Origin: Heterodera schachtii
Lineage: Eukaryota > Nematoda > Chromadorea > Rhabditida > Heteroderidae
Reading direction: 5' to 3'
Length of the DNA: 64,000 nucleotides
Assembly: GCA_023374025.1 (NCBI GenBank)
Contig: SIJG01000011.1
Span: forward strand, 1,369,317 to 1,433,316
Positions within the stretch are counted from its first letter, which is position 1. Each line of letters starts with the position of its first letter. The translations under genes and the position numbers were made by a program. Positions 45,606 to 56,570 of this stretch are shown here, piece after piece. A model generated the notes under the pieces. The model ran no database searches, had not been told where the DNA came from, and saw only the letters and a list, made by a program, of their open reading frames with translations.

Positions 45606-46311
45606 ACAATATTTTCAAAAAATATATAATTTTTAAAAAATTATTTATATACATACATATTGTTTTTAATTTAGATGGATTTCGCAATATCTTCGCTACC
45701 CATCCAATTTTGCTTGACGAGGATTCCCCCGGCATTTTTTACTTTGAGATTTCAGTCAAAAATATGCAACAGTAAAGAAACAGCATTTCTTATCTTAAAT
45801 CACAAATTTATTAAATTATTAATATAATAATAAAAATATGTTTATTTGCTATTCTTTTTAAATTTGTTTTAGTTACCCTTTCGGTCGGCTCACCTTCGGA
45901 TTCGCTGCCAAAAAGTGGACAAAATTGGAAGGAACAATTGCTCCTAACTTTGGCACTTATGCATACTCAAACGATGGCTATATTACCATTGATGGCAAAA
46001 GGATAGAGCCAAAAGAAGATCCATTCAAATAAAATGATATTGTCGGATGTGGCATTAATTCGGCCACCCGGCAGATTTTCTTCACCAAAAATGGAATGCG
46101 TCGGGGTTTGTAAAAACAATATATTACAATTTATTACAAAAATACTTTATTCCCCATTTTCTTATTCCAAGGTCCCTTCTCTTTGGATGCAAATTCACCA
46201 AGTTCTGTTCCTGATGATGAATTGTTCCCATTCGTTTCTTTGCTGAGATTTGGTGACAAAATCGAGGCGAACTTTGGGCCATATTTCAAATTCAATTTGG
46301 CCACTCTTTGA

Positions 46312-49020
46312 AGAAATCAGAAACAACAGAAGAGGGCGATCTAATTAATTATATTTTTTTATTGATTTTTAATTTCTTTTTCAATTAACGCTAATTATTA
46401 TTTTATTTGTGTTTATTTAAATTTAATAAAAAAAATGTTGTTTTTGCAACTCAATTCAAAGTTTTTCAGAACTGGTTTAAATTTTTGCAGAAAAATACTT
46501 AAAGTTATACACCAAGTCAGACCAAATTTTCCAAAATTTCTCCGACAACCCTGGCCACAAACGACCCTTAAATATTATAAAATTCTTCCTAAAACAAAAA
46601 CGCCCAAAAATAACAAAATTGTCATTTTGGTGCAAAATTAAAAAAAAGATTTTATTAATCAGTATATTGATTCTAATTCTGAATCCTTTATGTAAAAAAA
46701 TGGATTAACTTATTTGAAAACAATTACCGATTTGAAAGTTTTTTAATTAAATATATTTTTTGCTTTAAGTTTTAGTTTTTTGAAAAATAAGAAAAAAGAA
46801 AAATTTTATTTTATTTTTTTACTGAACTTAATTTGACATTAATTTTTTTTAATTTTTGTTTTTAATGGCCTAATCAGAGTCGGGGTTCACAAAACTGGTC
46901 GAATCTCTAAGACCCTTTTAGTATTTTTGGGTCAACCTTAATAAAAAATAATGTCGAATTTTAGAATTTTTTCAAATTGAGTCAAGAAATAATAAAGAAA
47001 ACCGGTTCAAACCCCTTTTTAAACGCTTTGTCCCTAAGTTTTTGATGGTTTCATTGTTTTCAGCACCTAAGAAAACCTATAAGTGTTTTTATGCAATTTT
47101 GAGTCTGTGACCTATGATGGGTATTTTCCATAACTTTTAGCAATAAATCAGCACACTGGAGATTCTTTCATCCCATTTCATTTGCGGTGAGTGCTAATTC
47201 AAATAAATAATGGACAATTCATTTTAAAAGATTGACTAATTAAGCAACTAATCGTCTCGCTTTTTACGGCAAAAGTGAGGACAAAGTGACATTGACCACT
47301 GGTTTCACTGTAAATGAATCAAGCAAAAAGAGCACAAATATAAATACCTAATGTTCTGCTGAACTCATCATTAAATTATCATCCTACTTTTTTGGGTAAT
47401 TGTTTTGCCGTGAATTATTTTGTCCCTCCCCCACCATTAATTTATTAATATAAGTGACCCAAAGCAATGGCATAAGGTCATTTTTTTCGTTTTTCTCTTT
47501 TCATTTATTTTTTAATAAAAAGGGAAATTAAGGTTAATTTTATTTTTTATTTTCTATTTTTGAAACAAATTAGACTAACGTATTAAATTGAGCAATAATT
47601 TAAATGTTTATTAATTTGGAAATGAATTAATATAATGTTCGTTTGTTTCATTTGGTCTTTATTTAGGCAATAAAATAATGTCTTTTCATCATTTGATGAA
47701 TTTCTTAGTCAAAAATCATCAAATGGAAAATACAGAAAATTATTCATAACTTGGCCTAAAATGAACAAAATTTTAGAATCTAGATATCATTCGATAGCCT
47801 AAGTGTTTTCTTTATCTGCAAAATTTCAAAAATGTATGCGCTTACCAACGAGAAGCGTCTGGAATTATTTTTATGCTGATCAAAAAACGATTTAAATATA
47901 TAAAAAAAGTAGAATATTGGATAGAACGTTTTATTAAATTTTATGATAAGAAATTTTGCGAGTCAACATTTTTTTTAATTGGGGTGTGCCTTCAAAACAG
48001 GAAAGTACCCGTAAGGTCAGTTTGCAACGATTTTGTTCTTAAAAAATTTATATAAAACGAGCCAAAAAGTGACCAAAAGTCCGAAATAGTGATAAATGGT
48101 GACATAATTTTCAGCCTTTAGGGGTGTAAATAAGAATAGCTTAAAATCTATAGAAGTTTTTCTATTATTCTGACTAAAGGCAATAGACTAAAAGTTTTTT
48201 CATGAAAATAATCGAAAAATTTGTCATTTTTCGTCTAATGTCAGTTTTTGTGCTATTCTTGTATTTTTAGGTTCCCGGGACTTTTTAAAAATGACAAAAA
48301 CTTTTTTAGGGGTGTATTTTTCAATTTTCTTGTATTTTTCTTACAAATTTTTCTCAAAAATGCCAAAATATATGCCAAACCCCGAAATATGAGCGATATG
48401 TTTTATTTGCCAAAATGCCAAAATAAGTGTTTTTATGTTGTTAAGTCGCTCTAAATCGAAAATTGGGACAGGGCCTGGATTATTTTATGACGAAAATAAA
48501 AAGGTTAGCAAATTTTAGGCACTTTTAAAAAACAATGGGCCGGCCCCTCCTGTGATTTGCAAAAATCTGTGTCATATTAAGTCGTGAATAATTCGTTGTT
48601 TTTCAGATTTCTGATCACGAAAGTTGACATCAATTTGAACCAATCCCTGACCAAACTCGAACAAGCCTAAAATTTAATTTTGAGGACTTGAAATTAGTCA
48701 AAATAAGAGTCCGAATTTTTGTATCCAACCGACCATAAACCCATGCGAACGAACTTTTTACGACTTATTGCTGCGACAAAAGTTTTTTGGAAATCAAAAA
48801 TTCATTAATAAATTATAATTTTTAATTCTTTTTAAAAGGTTGTCAATTATTCCGCGATTTCGCTGAACATTGTTAACTTAAATTATTCGATAGGGCCGTA
48901 CCATTTTACGTTGTAGTATTTTTTTAAACCAATTTCTTTAGTTGAAATTTATTGATTTTCTAGAAATTTCTATTAAATCTTCTAAAGATTTCTAGGGTCA
49001 AAAGGCATAAAAGATTTTAA
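46312..49020. other. Long AT-rich spacer, no gene recognised
   Basis: No exon is supported on either strand. There is weak similarity to the promoter blocks at about 47,385-47,470 ('aattgttttgccgtgaatta', 'ataagtgaccc'). A 'gatatcattcgatagcctaa' phrase lies at about 47,790, without a second arm. Phrases of the 'ttaggggtgtatttttca' type near 48,120 and 48,305 are shared with the mobile elements. Confidence 0.45.
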
Positions 49021-49110
49021 TGAAAAATTGAAATAGGAGATCAACAGCAAAAGGGTAAGGGAAAAGAGCAATGATTACTGTACCAACCGTAACATGATTA
49101 CTGTCAAAAT
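49021..49110 (+). pseudogene. Fragment of a SPRY-family coiled-coil exon and donor
   Basis: 'gatcaacagcaaaagggtaa' followed by 'gattactgtaccaaccgtaa' matches the end of the [11 protein letters not shown] exon and its intron start at 14,845-14,910. Nothing else of that unit survives. Confidence 0.6.
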
Positions 49111-49641
49111 TTTATTTATTTTCTTCAAAATGTTTAATTGATTTAACTGAACAAAAACACAGAACAGAATAGGCATAAAATGAAAGAGTTAGACGGTCAA
49201 ATATGTATGAATATTAGTAGTAAAATAGGAAAAGTATTGTATAATTTAATGCTAATTTTTAAATTATTTTTTAAAATTTAAAAATTCTCAATAATTATAA
49301 AAATGAAAGAAAATACAAAAAATTGATTCATTAAGGGAGAATTTGACATTTTGGGTGTTTTTTGAACCAATTTCGAAGAGGTTTAGCTGAGAATTTATGA
49401 ATTTTCAAGAGCGGAACCCCCGCGAGAATTTTTGGGATTACCGTCCTGCAAAATTTAGGGCTCCCCCAATTTTTGTTTACCGGTCTCTAGCTAATAAATC
49501 TCATAATTATTTTTTAAATTTCACTGATTGTATTTTGCCTATTTTTACATCATCCAATATTTTACTAATTCAAAACTTCGATTTGACCAATCAATATGGA
49601 TATATAAGTAAATTAGCCTAAGTTGTCTCCGATTACTTTAT

Positions 49642-50297
49642 CTAAACGATTCCCATAAAATAAAGACGTTCGGTCATTTCGTCGGTCCAATCCTTGCAAT
49701 TGTTGTACTCCTCGGGCATTCCATGGAACACTTGCTCAATTTCATCAAATTCTGTGGTGTCAATCCCACCAATTTGCTCGCCCCCATATGTTTTCGTGTA
49801 GCGTCCCCATCGGTTGCTCGTGACATTTTCGCGCAAAATTTCGTAGGTTTTGTACGCAATTTGGCCACACTGCTCGCATTTGTAGTGCACTTCCAGCGCG
49901 GTGTGAGTCATGTCTGAAAATGAGTTGGGATGATAAGTTTCGCTTCTTTTTGCATTTATTACTCTAAAATTTTAATTGCCCTATTAATAATTAAAGTTTA
50001 ATTGATAAAAAAGCAACAGCACCAACCTTCGCCCCAATTTTTTGCTTGAGCAGCAAGACCGGCATTGCCCCACTGTTTGGCTTCACGGTCCATGAAATCG
50101 CACTCAATCTGAAAAACAAAAGTGAAGATAAACGGATGGACAGATGCCAAGAGAAAATGAATACCAATTAAGCATCATTGTTAATTAAAATTTTCAAATA
50201 CTCGGAAGAATTTGATGGCACGCAGCTTCGAACAGGGACACGAGCAAGGCTTCGACACATCTCTCCAACATCCGTAGCGATCCGGATCAAACGGCAT
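49642..50297 (-). CDS. Unrecognised 149-residue cysteine-containing protein
   Basis: Exons 50297-50202, 50108-50027 and 49913-49642 have canonical GT/AG borders and one frame. The protein starts MPFDPDRYGCWRDVSKPCSCP. It has several short cysteine motifs (CSCPC near residue 20; YKCEQCG near residue 70, a CxxC that could bind zinc) and ends in an acidic segment (EQVFHGMPEEYNNCKDW). Base composition is less AT-rich than its surroundings, as expected of a real conserved gene. There is no signal peptide, membrane segment or SPRY similarity. I do not recognise the family. It interrupts the SPRY cluster and may be a single-copy resident. Upstream, 50,580-50,650 is a G-rich stretch that could be part of its promoter. 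Confidence 0.8.
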
Positions 50298-51165
50298 GAT
50301 TGGGCCAGGAAAAAAGTTAAGCAAATATGATCAATTTAGAATAAAATGTGAATCGAGGTTTGGAAAATGCGGGAAAAGCCTGTAAAATTTTCAAAGAAAA
50401 GCAAAAACCCAGAAAAAGAAAAAAAGAAGGTAAAAGAAGGTGCGAAAGCCCAGCCCATTAGCAGAACTGATGCTATCATTGTCAATTTAATTAATTAAAA
50501 AAGCCAAAATTTTTGATGGATTTTCCGTAATTGGGATTCGGAATCAAAATTTCTTCCTCAACGAATTGGAGAAAAAAGTGCAAAATGAAAATGGGAAAAT
50601 GGGCAGAGGAGAAAAGGGGGAGGGGGCGGGGCACCCAATTGGACCAAAACACGGCGATGATGAAAATGATATTATGGAAAAACAAAATTCAAAAGAAAAG
50701 AATAATTAATGGTGGATATTTTCGTCGACGGATCGGCCAACAAAGTCAGATCAGATAAATAAAGAAGAAAGGCGATTTGGCAATCGGAAAAATGAAAAAT
50801 ATTATTTTAGTCCAATTGATAGTGCAGTTTTGTTTTGGCTGACAAATTGCTGCTAAATTTGTTTATTTGAAATTTATTTGGACAGCAGATGTTAAATCAA
50901 AAGCTAAAAATAATACAATATAGTAAGAATAGATTTGTTTAACTTTTGCACAATTGAACAATGGACAATTATTTAAATTTGCCACTTCTAATTTTAATTT
51001 GGGTAATTTTTTATTCAACGAAATGACCAATGATATAAAGGATGAGAGGCGTGAATATTTTATGTAAATTAAAAAATGACTGATAATGGAAAAGTACAAA
51101 AAACAACAAAAGCTTAAATTTTATTACATTAAAAAGCCGTAGAAAAAAAGTGAAGAAAATGAAAA
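50298..51165. other. Upstream spacer of the cysteine-containing gene
   Basis: The stretch contains a purine-rich, relatively GC-rich patch (50,570-50,650). The open frames here (50,531-50,758 plus, 50,491-50,685 minus) are low-complexity shadows. Confidence 0.4.
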
Positions 51166-51169
51166 TCTT

Positions 51170-51840
51170 TTAGCAGGTTAAGAAATTGCAATGCCGAAGC
51201 AACAAAATTACTTTGATGCCAATACAAAGACATCGAAATCACTATGGCCAAAATTTGCGTCAAAAAAATGGCAACTTTTTAGAAATGCGTAAAAATCTGG
51301 AAAAATATAAAAAATATCCAATTGTGAAAAAATATGTATGGCATATTAATTATTAAAAATTATCATTTTTTTGATTGGCCTTTCACTATTTCACAACCAT
51401 GATAAAATACTCAGAGAACCATTATTTATGTTTTTTTGTCAAAATGTAATAAGCCTTCCTGTCCTGCACAAATTTGCTATTTTAAAAATTTTGTTAAGCC
51501 CAACACAATCCGCAAATGTTTTTTATTTTCCAAATTTAATTCCTCTTTTTTACTGTACCGCCCCTTTACTAATCAGCTTAGCTTTGATTAGTCCATCAAT
51601 CACTCCGCCGGCCATTCTTTCGTTAAATAACCATTTTATCTTACAAGGAATACTGTAAAATATTAATTTTATTACATCGGAAATTATTGGTCATCATTTT
51701 GCCGTAAATTGTCAATTTTAAGAATATAACATAATAAGTTGAGTTTCGCACTGTCTTGCTACCCATCCAATTTGGCTTGACAATGATTCCCCCGGCTTTT
51801 TTTTAATTTTGAAATTTCAGTTCAAAAATATGCAAAAGTA
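51170..51840 (+). pseudogene. Two SPRY exon relics
   Basis: 51,180-51,245 resembles the first SPRY exon ('aattactttgatgccaa', then 'aaagacatcgaaatcact'). 51,740-51,840 resembles the [13 protein letters not shown] exon ('tttcgcactgtcttgctacc', 'catccaatttggcttgaca', 'gatttcag..aaaatatgcaa') with single-base indels. A promoter-like 'ggtcatcattttgccgtaaa' lies between them at 51,688. This is a dead unit. Confidence 0.7.
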
Positions 51841-51855
51841 ACAGAATTTCTCACC

Positions 51856-54191
51856 CAAGGGCTTCGATATCTGAGGATTTTTCCTAATTTTGTGGTCTTT
51901 TGAGAAAAAAGTGACAAAAACGCATGATTTTTTGAAAAATTAGGTACGAACTTTTTCTTAAAATCTTAAACATTTTATTTCGAAAAATCCTCATTTGCAA
52001 TAAATTTAACTAATTTCCTTTAGATAATTTTTAATAAAAAATAAATGTCATCGAAACGAAAATTTCTTCATTCTTACAAAAAAAATTCAAAATTTTTTCG
52101 GCAGCGCCTATTGGCGCTGCCGGACCCCCTCTTCCCAAAGTTTCCAAAAAGCTTTTTGGAAAACCGCGCCACTAAAAAAGCAATTTAAAAGCAAAAAATT
52201 AAGAGATTGTCAATTTATAAAATAATAAATCGAATTTTTATTTATTTTATTCTTTTTTGGAGGTTTTAAATGAGATTTGTTATAGATTTTTACCGTGCTG
52301 GCGCGTTCCTTAAAACTGCCATCCTTGAAAATTGAATTTTTTTTTAATTTCGATATTACTTTCAAAAAGTTTTCAGAAGTTAATTTGTTAAACAACTTAA
52401 TAAATTTTAAAAGAAAAATTCTAAGAGAAAATTAGAATTTCTGAAAAAAAAAATTTCTAAAATAAAAATGTAAGACATAAAAATTCATAACTTTACTTAA
52501 TGTTGGTGTTGTTCGATAGCGCTGGGTGTTTATTATTAATTTGCAAAATTTCAAAAATTTTCGTTAAGTTTCCAAAAAGTTATAGTCCAAAAATTTGTCC
52601 GACGACGTTTCGGCTGACGACGTTTTGTCCTACTCCGGTTTTACACTCCAAAAAGAAATTAAAAATATAAAGTATATAGAAAATTTCATAATTTTTTAAA
52701 ATTAAATTAGTAATATATTTAATTTTCCCGAAATTTTTATCTATTCACAAAATTTTTAAAAATATTTTTCAAGTTTTAAAAATTTTTCAAGAATTTTCTT
52801 GAAATGAGTGGGATGGCAGTTTTAAGAAACGCGCTGGTAAGTTTAAGAAACGCGCATGGGTGGCAGTTTTTAAGAAACGCACTAGCACCGATTTTTACCA
52901 AAAATTTTGAGCCAATTTTTTAAGAAAAAAATAGGAATTATTGGGGTCCGACAGCGCTGATAGGCGCCGTGATTGTTTAAAACAAAAAATATGACAATTA
53001 ATTGATTTTGTTTGTCATTTTTTTATGCTTTTAAAAATGAGAATTTTCATGCCAATGAGGATTTTTTTGAGGTATTTTATAGAGATGCGCCGTGAATCAC
53101 GGTCACGGTTACGTGAATTTCACGGGTTTTTTCACTCACGGTCACGGTCACGATTCACGGTACCAATTCACGGTTATTCCGTGAAAAATTTACACTGGAT
53201 AAAATTGAATATTTACGAATTACATATTGTTTTCATAGAGAAATTTGGTCATTTTTTGGGAAATTTTTGGTAAGAAACAGAGCAAAATTTTCAAAAATTT
53301 CCCCGGCGGCGCCTATCAACACCGCCGGCCCAATCTCTATTCCGGAAACTTTTTGAACAAAGTCAAAAACAATATTGTGCGAAAACAAATAAAAAGTCAA
53401 GTTTCAAGGATGACCCCCTTAAATAAAAAACTCATTAAATTTCTTTAAAAGTCGCTCGAAATTAGGTTATTTTGGGCAAAAGCAGTTAACAAATCCCAAA
53501 AAATTTTCAAAAGATCGGAATCGATTTGAACGCAAAATTATGAGAAATATGCAAATTATGGGCGCTCCGCGCGTGCCAATGGTAGTGCTGTTCGAGACCG
53601 AAAATTTTCCGAGGCTCGAGACCGAGACTTGACCCCGAGACTCGAGACCGATTTTTTATGGTTCTCATTTTTGGCTCATTTTACGAACAAAATCTGTTAA
53701 CAAATTGCAATCAAATTTTAGATTTTTTCCCCTGGCGGCGCCTACCGGCACCGCCGGACTACAAAAATTTATTATTTTATAAAAATTTGCAAATTCGCAA
53801 AATTTGGCCATTTTTGTACAAAATCAGTGCACAAATTGCACTCAAATTTTTAAAAATTCGCCGTCCCTGCTGGACACCTTGTTCCCAAAATTTTTTGGAA
53901 AATTATACCACAAAAAAGACAGTGTAAAAACAAAAAATTCTCCGACAGGGAAAAATTTAACTAAAAAAATTCACGGTCACGGTCACGAAACCCGTGAATT
54001 TCACGAGTTTTTTGGATCACGGTCACGGTCACGATTCACGGTACCAATTCACGGTCACGATTCACGGGGTCAATTCACGGTCACGGTCACGGTTCACGGG
54101 TTTTTTTCAATCATGGCGCATCTCTAGTATTTTAGTGGTAAATGATTTACGCTGAAATGAGGATTTTCAAAATTTGGAGATCGAAGCCCTG
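51856..54191. mobile_element. Composite foldback region with AGGGCTTCGAT ends
   Basis: AGGGCTTCGATATCTGAGGAT at 51,857 faces atcgaagccct near 54,180-54,190, with 'gaggattttt' units inside both, as in 8,633-9,242. Within it are an internal inverted pair ('cgcgttccttaaaactgcc' about 52,302, 'ggcagttttaagaaacgcg' about 52,816), GC hairpins (52,099; 53,303; 53,731), a CGAGAC fragment (53,584-53,652) and the complete element 53,080-54,126. I could not find a matching target duplication for the outer ends. Confidence 0.6.
53080..54126. mobile_element. hAT-like foldback element, CACGGTCACG family
   Basis: The ends are TAGAGATGCGCC and its inverse. A perfect 8-bp duplication, gtatttta, lies at 53,072-53,079 and 54,127-54,134. 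Both arms are arrays of 'cacggtcacg' and 'gattcacgg' units. The interior holds GC hairpins at 53,303 and 53,731 and a CGAGAC-family fragment. Open frames here are repeat translations. Confidence 0.9.
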
Positions 54192-55465
54192 CCCAAAACG
54201 GGCTAAAAAAGTATCGCATAAAGAATAAAAAGAAGTTATTTTATTTGTAATTTCTTTTAAAAATGCATATTTAAGTATTGGGCTTTTTAGCATTGACGGC
54301 AGAATGTATAATATATAAAGAAAATCCTCGAAATATTGATTGAATTTTCTTTTGGTGATCATTTTCTATTTACAAGAATATTTTTGCCATAAATCGTATG
54401 AGCTTACCTCGGAAACGCTTGAAATGTATTTAATTTTCAAGTGCAACAGTGAATAAATCTACCGAAATTTTCTTAAAAAAACACAATTTCAAAATTTTTC
54501 ACTCGCTGAAAATAATTTAGAAAAATTCCTCAAAAAGCAATAAAATTGATAAATTAATTTAAGCGCTTATATTCGTCATATAAATTTTTTAAATTTTATA
54601 CGAAAATGTCATTATTAAGATAAAATCGGACATTTATAAAAATAATGGTGGCACAATATTTGACTCCGGGAATAGAGAAATGAAAATATTAATGAAAAAT
54701 TAATTTAGTCTTTTTATTGTTTATGTATCACTTTTAAAATGACCTTCCAGTTTTTTGCCTTAGTTCAATCCCTCCAAGTCATTTTTTGTTTTTATAATTT
54801 ATGTTTTAAAATTGACCAAAAATTCACAAAAAAAAACAAAGGTAAAAATGCAAAAATAAATAAATATGTGAGGCCAATGGCGATGCTTATCAGAAGGGAT
54901 GGGATTTTTAGTTACCGTATTTTCTCTAATTATCACTCCGTCTCCATTTATACTCGGGAGATAAATGGACTTTTCTTTTTTAATTATTTCTTTTTAATAT
55001 TTAGGCCTTTTTTATTTTAGTTTTAAAGTCATTTAATGGAATTTTCCGGTGTCTACCCCGGTAAATTTCGTCACTAAAAATGTTAATGTAATGGAATTTG
55101 CCAGGTTTCCAGGGTCTTTTTTTGTAAATTTCAAGGGTTTTTGGTGTCATGGTAATGAGACAAGAAATCAATTCAGTCAATCGAACAAAAATTCACAAGT
55201 TTTATCAGTCACAGCGAATTTCGATACTGTTGAGAAATTGTGTCGTTTTGAACCCAAAAATGTCGAAAAATCAAAGTCAGGAATGGGGAAGTCGGGGAGG
55301 AACCCAAATTTGAACATAAATATTATTTTTGATCACCGTTTTTGCACTGATCACTCACTAATGCTGAACAATTTCACTAATTTTAAATTAAAATTGAACG
55401 TTTTGTAGTGATCGAAAGCCGACAAAAACTTTTAATTCCAAAAATTATGAAACATTTAAATTGTC
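54192..55465. other. AT-rich spacer upstream of a type-2 block
   Basis: No gene is supported. It contains one solitary MITE end (taccgtattttctctaatta, about 54,914). The open frame 55,049-55,408 has no recognisable similarity and is probably chance. Confidence 0.4.
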
Positions 55466-55469
55466 CATC

Positions 55470-55755
55470 TCATCTTTCGCTGATTATACTTTAAGCTCCA
55501 ATCATATTACTTTTTTCAATGTTTGGATTAAAAGCCTTCCCTCTGCCATTTTTCAGGTCATCAATTTTGCTCAACAGCCCAAGCCAAAAAAAAGAGAAGA
55601 TTATTATAAATATTCAAAAAATATTTCCATTGATGGGTCATCATTTTGCCCTAATTACTTTTTGCCGCCCAATGACAGCCCATAAATAGAGGGGAGATTC
55701 AGCGCAAAACATCAAATGTTCATTCATTCATTTACATGCGAAGATGAATTTTATT
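55470..55755 (+). promoter_or_regulatory. Type-2 conserved 5' block (candidate promoter)
   Basis: This block matches 7,880-8,200: 'cgctgattat', 'ttggattaaaagc', 'gctcaacag', 'gggtcatcattttgccctaa', 'cccataaatag' and 'aaatgttcattcattcattt'. It stands upstream of the truncated paralog at 55.9 kb, whose own first two exons are gone. Confidence 0.6.
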
Positions 55756-55826
55756 TCCCAATTTTCTCATTTTTTTTAATATAAAATAAAAATGAAATTT
55801 TAAGATTGTCTGGTAATTCCAGAGCA

Positions 55827-55834
55827 ATTAGGAG
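55827..55834 (+). other. Empty target site corresponding to the hAT-like insertion at 8,633
   Basis: A single attaggag here sits in an intron homologous to 8,600-9,330. The sequences on both sides align with those outside the element, which shows the state before insertion. Confidence 0.85.
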
Positions 55835-56045
55835 ACATTGCCAAAAACCAGTCAATTAATTAGAGAATTGAAATTGGAAATTATTTAGTGGACTAAAAAC
55901 TTTTTTTTATTTAAGGAATGCCAAGAAAAACTTGCCAATTCCGAATTGAGAGAGACTAAATTGCTGTGCAAAAACGGTGAATTGAATGCAGAGAATGTGA
56001 GTAATTTAAAAAATAAATTAATTATTAAAAAAGCATAAAAAAGAT

Positions 56046-56321
56046 TGTTCGGGCAGGCACATTTTGCCCCCGATTTATTTATTTTCCCTCGTCATTTTCA
56101 TCACTGTTTTTGGCAGTGTCTGCTCTCTTCGTGTTAGAGACAGACACTACACACGCACATCGATTGACCTTTGCCCTTCCCAATTATTACTCCCCCATTC
56201 AGTGCACAATTCATTCTGTTGTCTCCCCAATTTATTTACTCCGTTCCCCGTCTTTGCATTTATTTGTAATTTATTATTTCTTCAATAAATTATTTGTTTG
56301 TTTGGACTTGTGGTCCTAACA
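56046..56321 (+). repeat. 5' LTR
   Basis: 276 bp, TGTTCGGG...CCTAACA. It contains a poly(A) signal-like aataaa near its end (about 56,284). Compared with the 3' LTR it has ccccc where that has cctcc early on, and one T fewer in the 'catttattt' run. Confidence 0.95.
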
Positions 56322-56570
56322 TTGGCGACGCCCGTTAAATTCATCGGACTATTATTATTCGAACCTGTTCGACCATTTATTAATTCGAACAAATTTCGAC
56401 GCCAATTCATCACCGCGTCAATTGGATTTATTCTCGTGTTGAATAAATTCATTTTTGGGAAGATCAGAAAGCTCGTGTTGATTTCTGACTTCGCTGACTC
56501 ATCAAAAAACTTAATTCCTCGTGTTGGAATTGGTTCTGCTATGTGCAGTTTTTAATTCATCAAACATCAA

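Larger units (their letters stand above)
43836..46311 (+). pseudogene. Coiled-coil plus SPRY copy with a premature stop in the SPRY core
   Basis: Exons: 43836-43890, 43994-44082, 44152-44217, 44320-44526, 44707-44886, 44974-45076, 45675-45771, 45873-46105, 46172-46311. The N-terminus is MSFSITSTNSGDFSSDDCG. Everything is open until codon TAA at 46,030-46,032, where paralogs have GAA ([12 protein letters not shown]), so translation stops just before the [20 protein letters not shown] segment. Exon 44707-44886 is the exact fusion of two exons that are separate in all other copies: the intron has gone together with about seven codons. It shares an intronic repeat with the 30.7 kb copy, so these two are probably the closest relatives. 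Confidence 0.82.

Noticed and set aside
47160..47550. A further promoter block with a deleted SPRY unit
   Set aside because: Only short phrases match (ttttgccgtgaatta, ataagtgaccc) and no exon follows. The similarity is too weak to list as a feature.
53804..54127. 107-residue frame with HGHGHE and SRSRSR repeats
   Set aside because: It is a translation of the CACGGTCACG array of a transposon arm.
55049..55408. 119-residue plus-strand open frame
   Set aside because: No repeat, domain or splice support; average composition for the spacer. Treated as chance.
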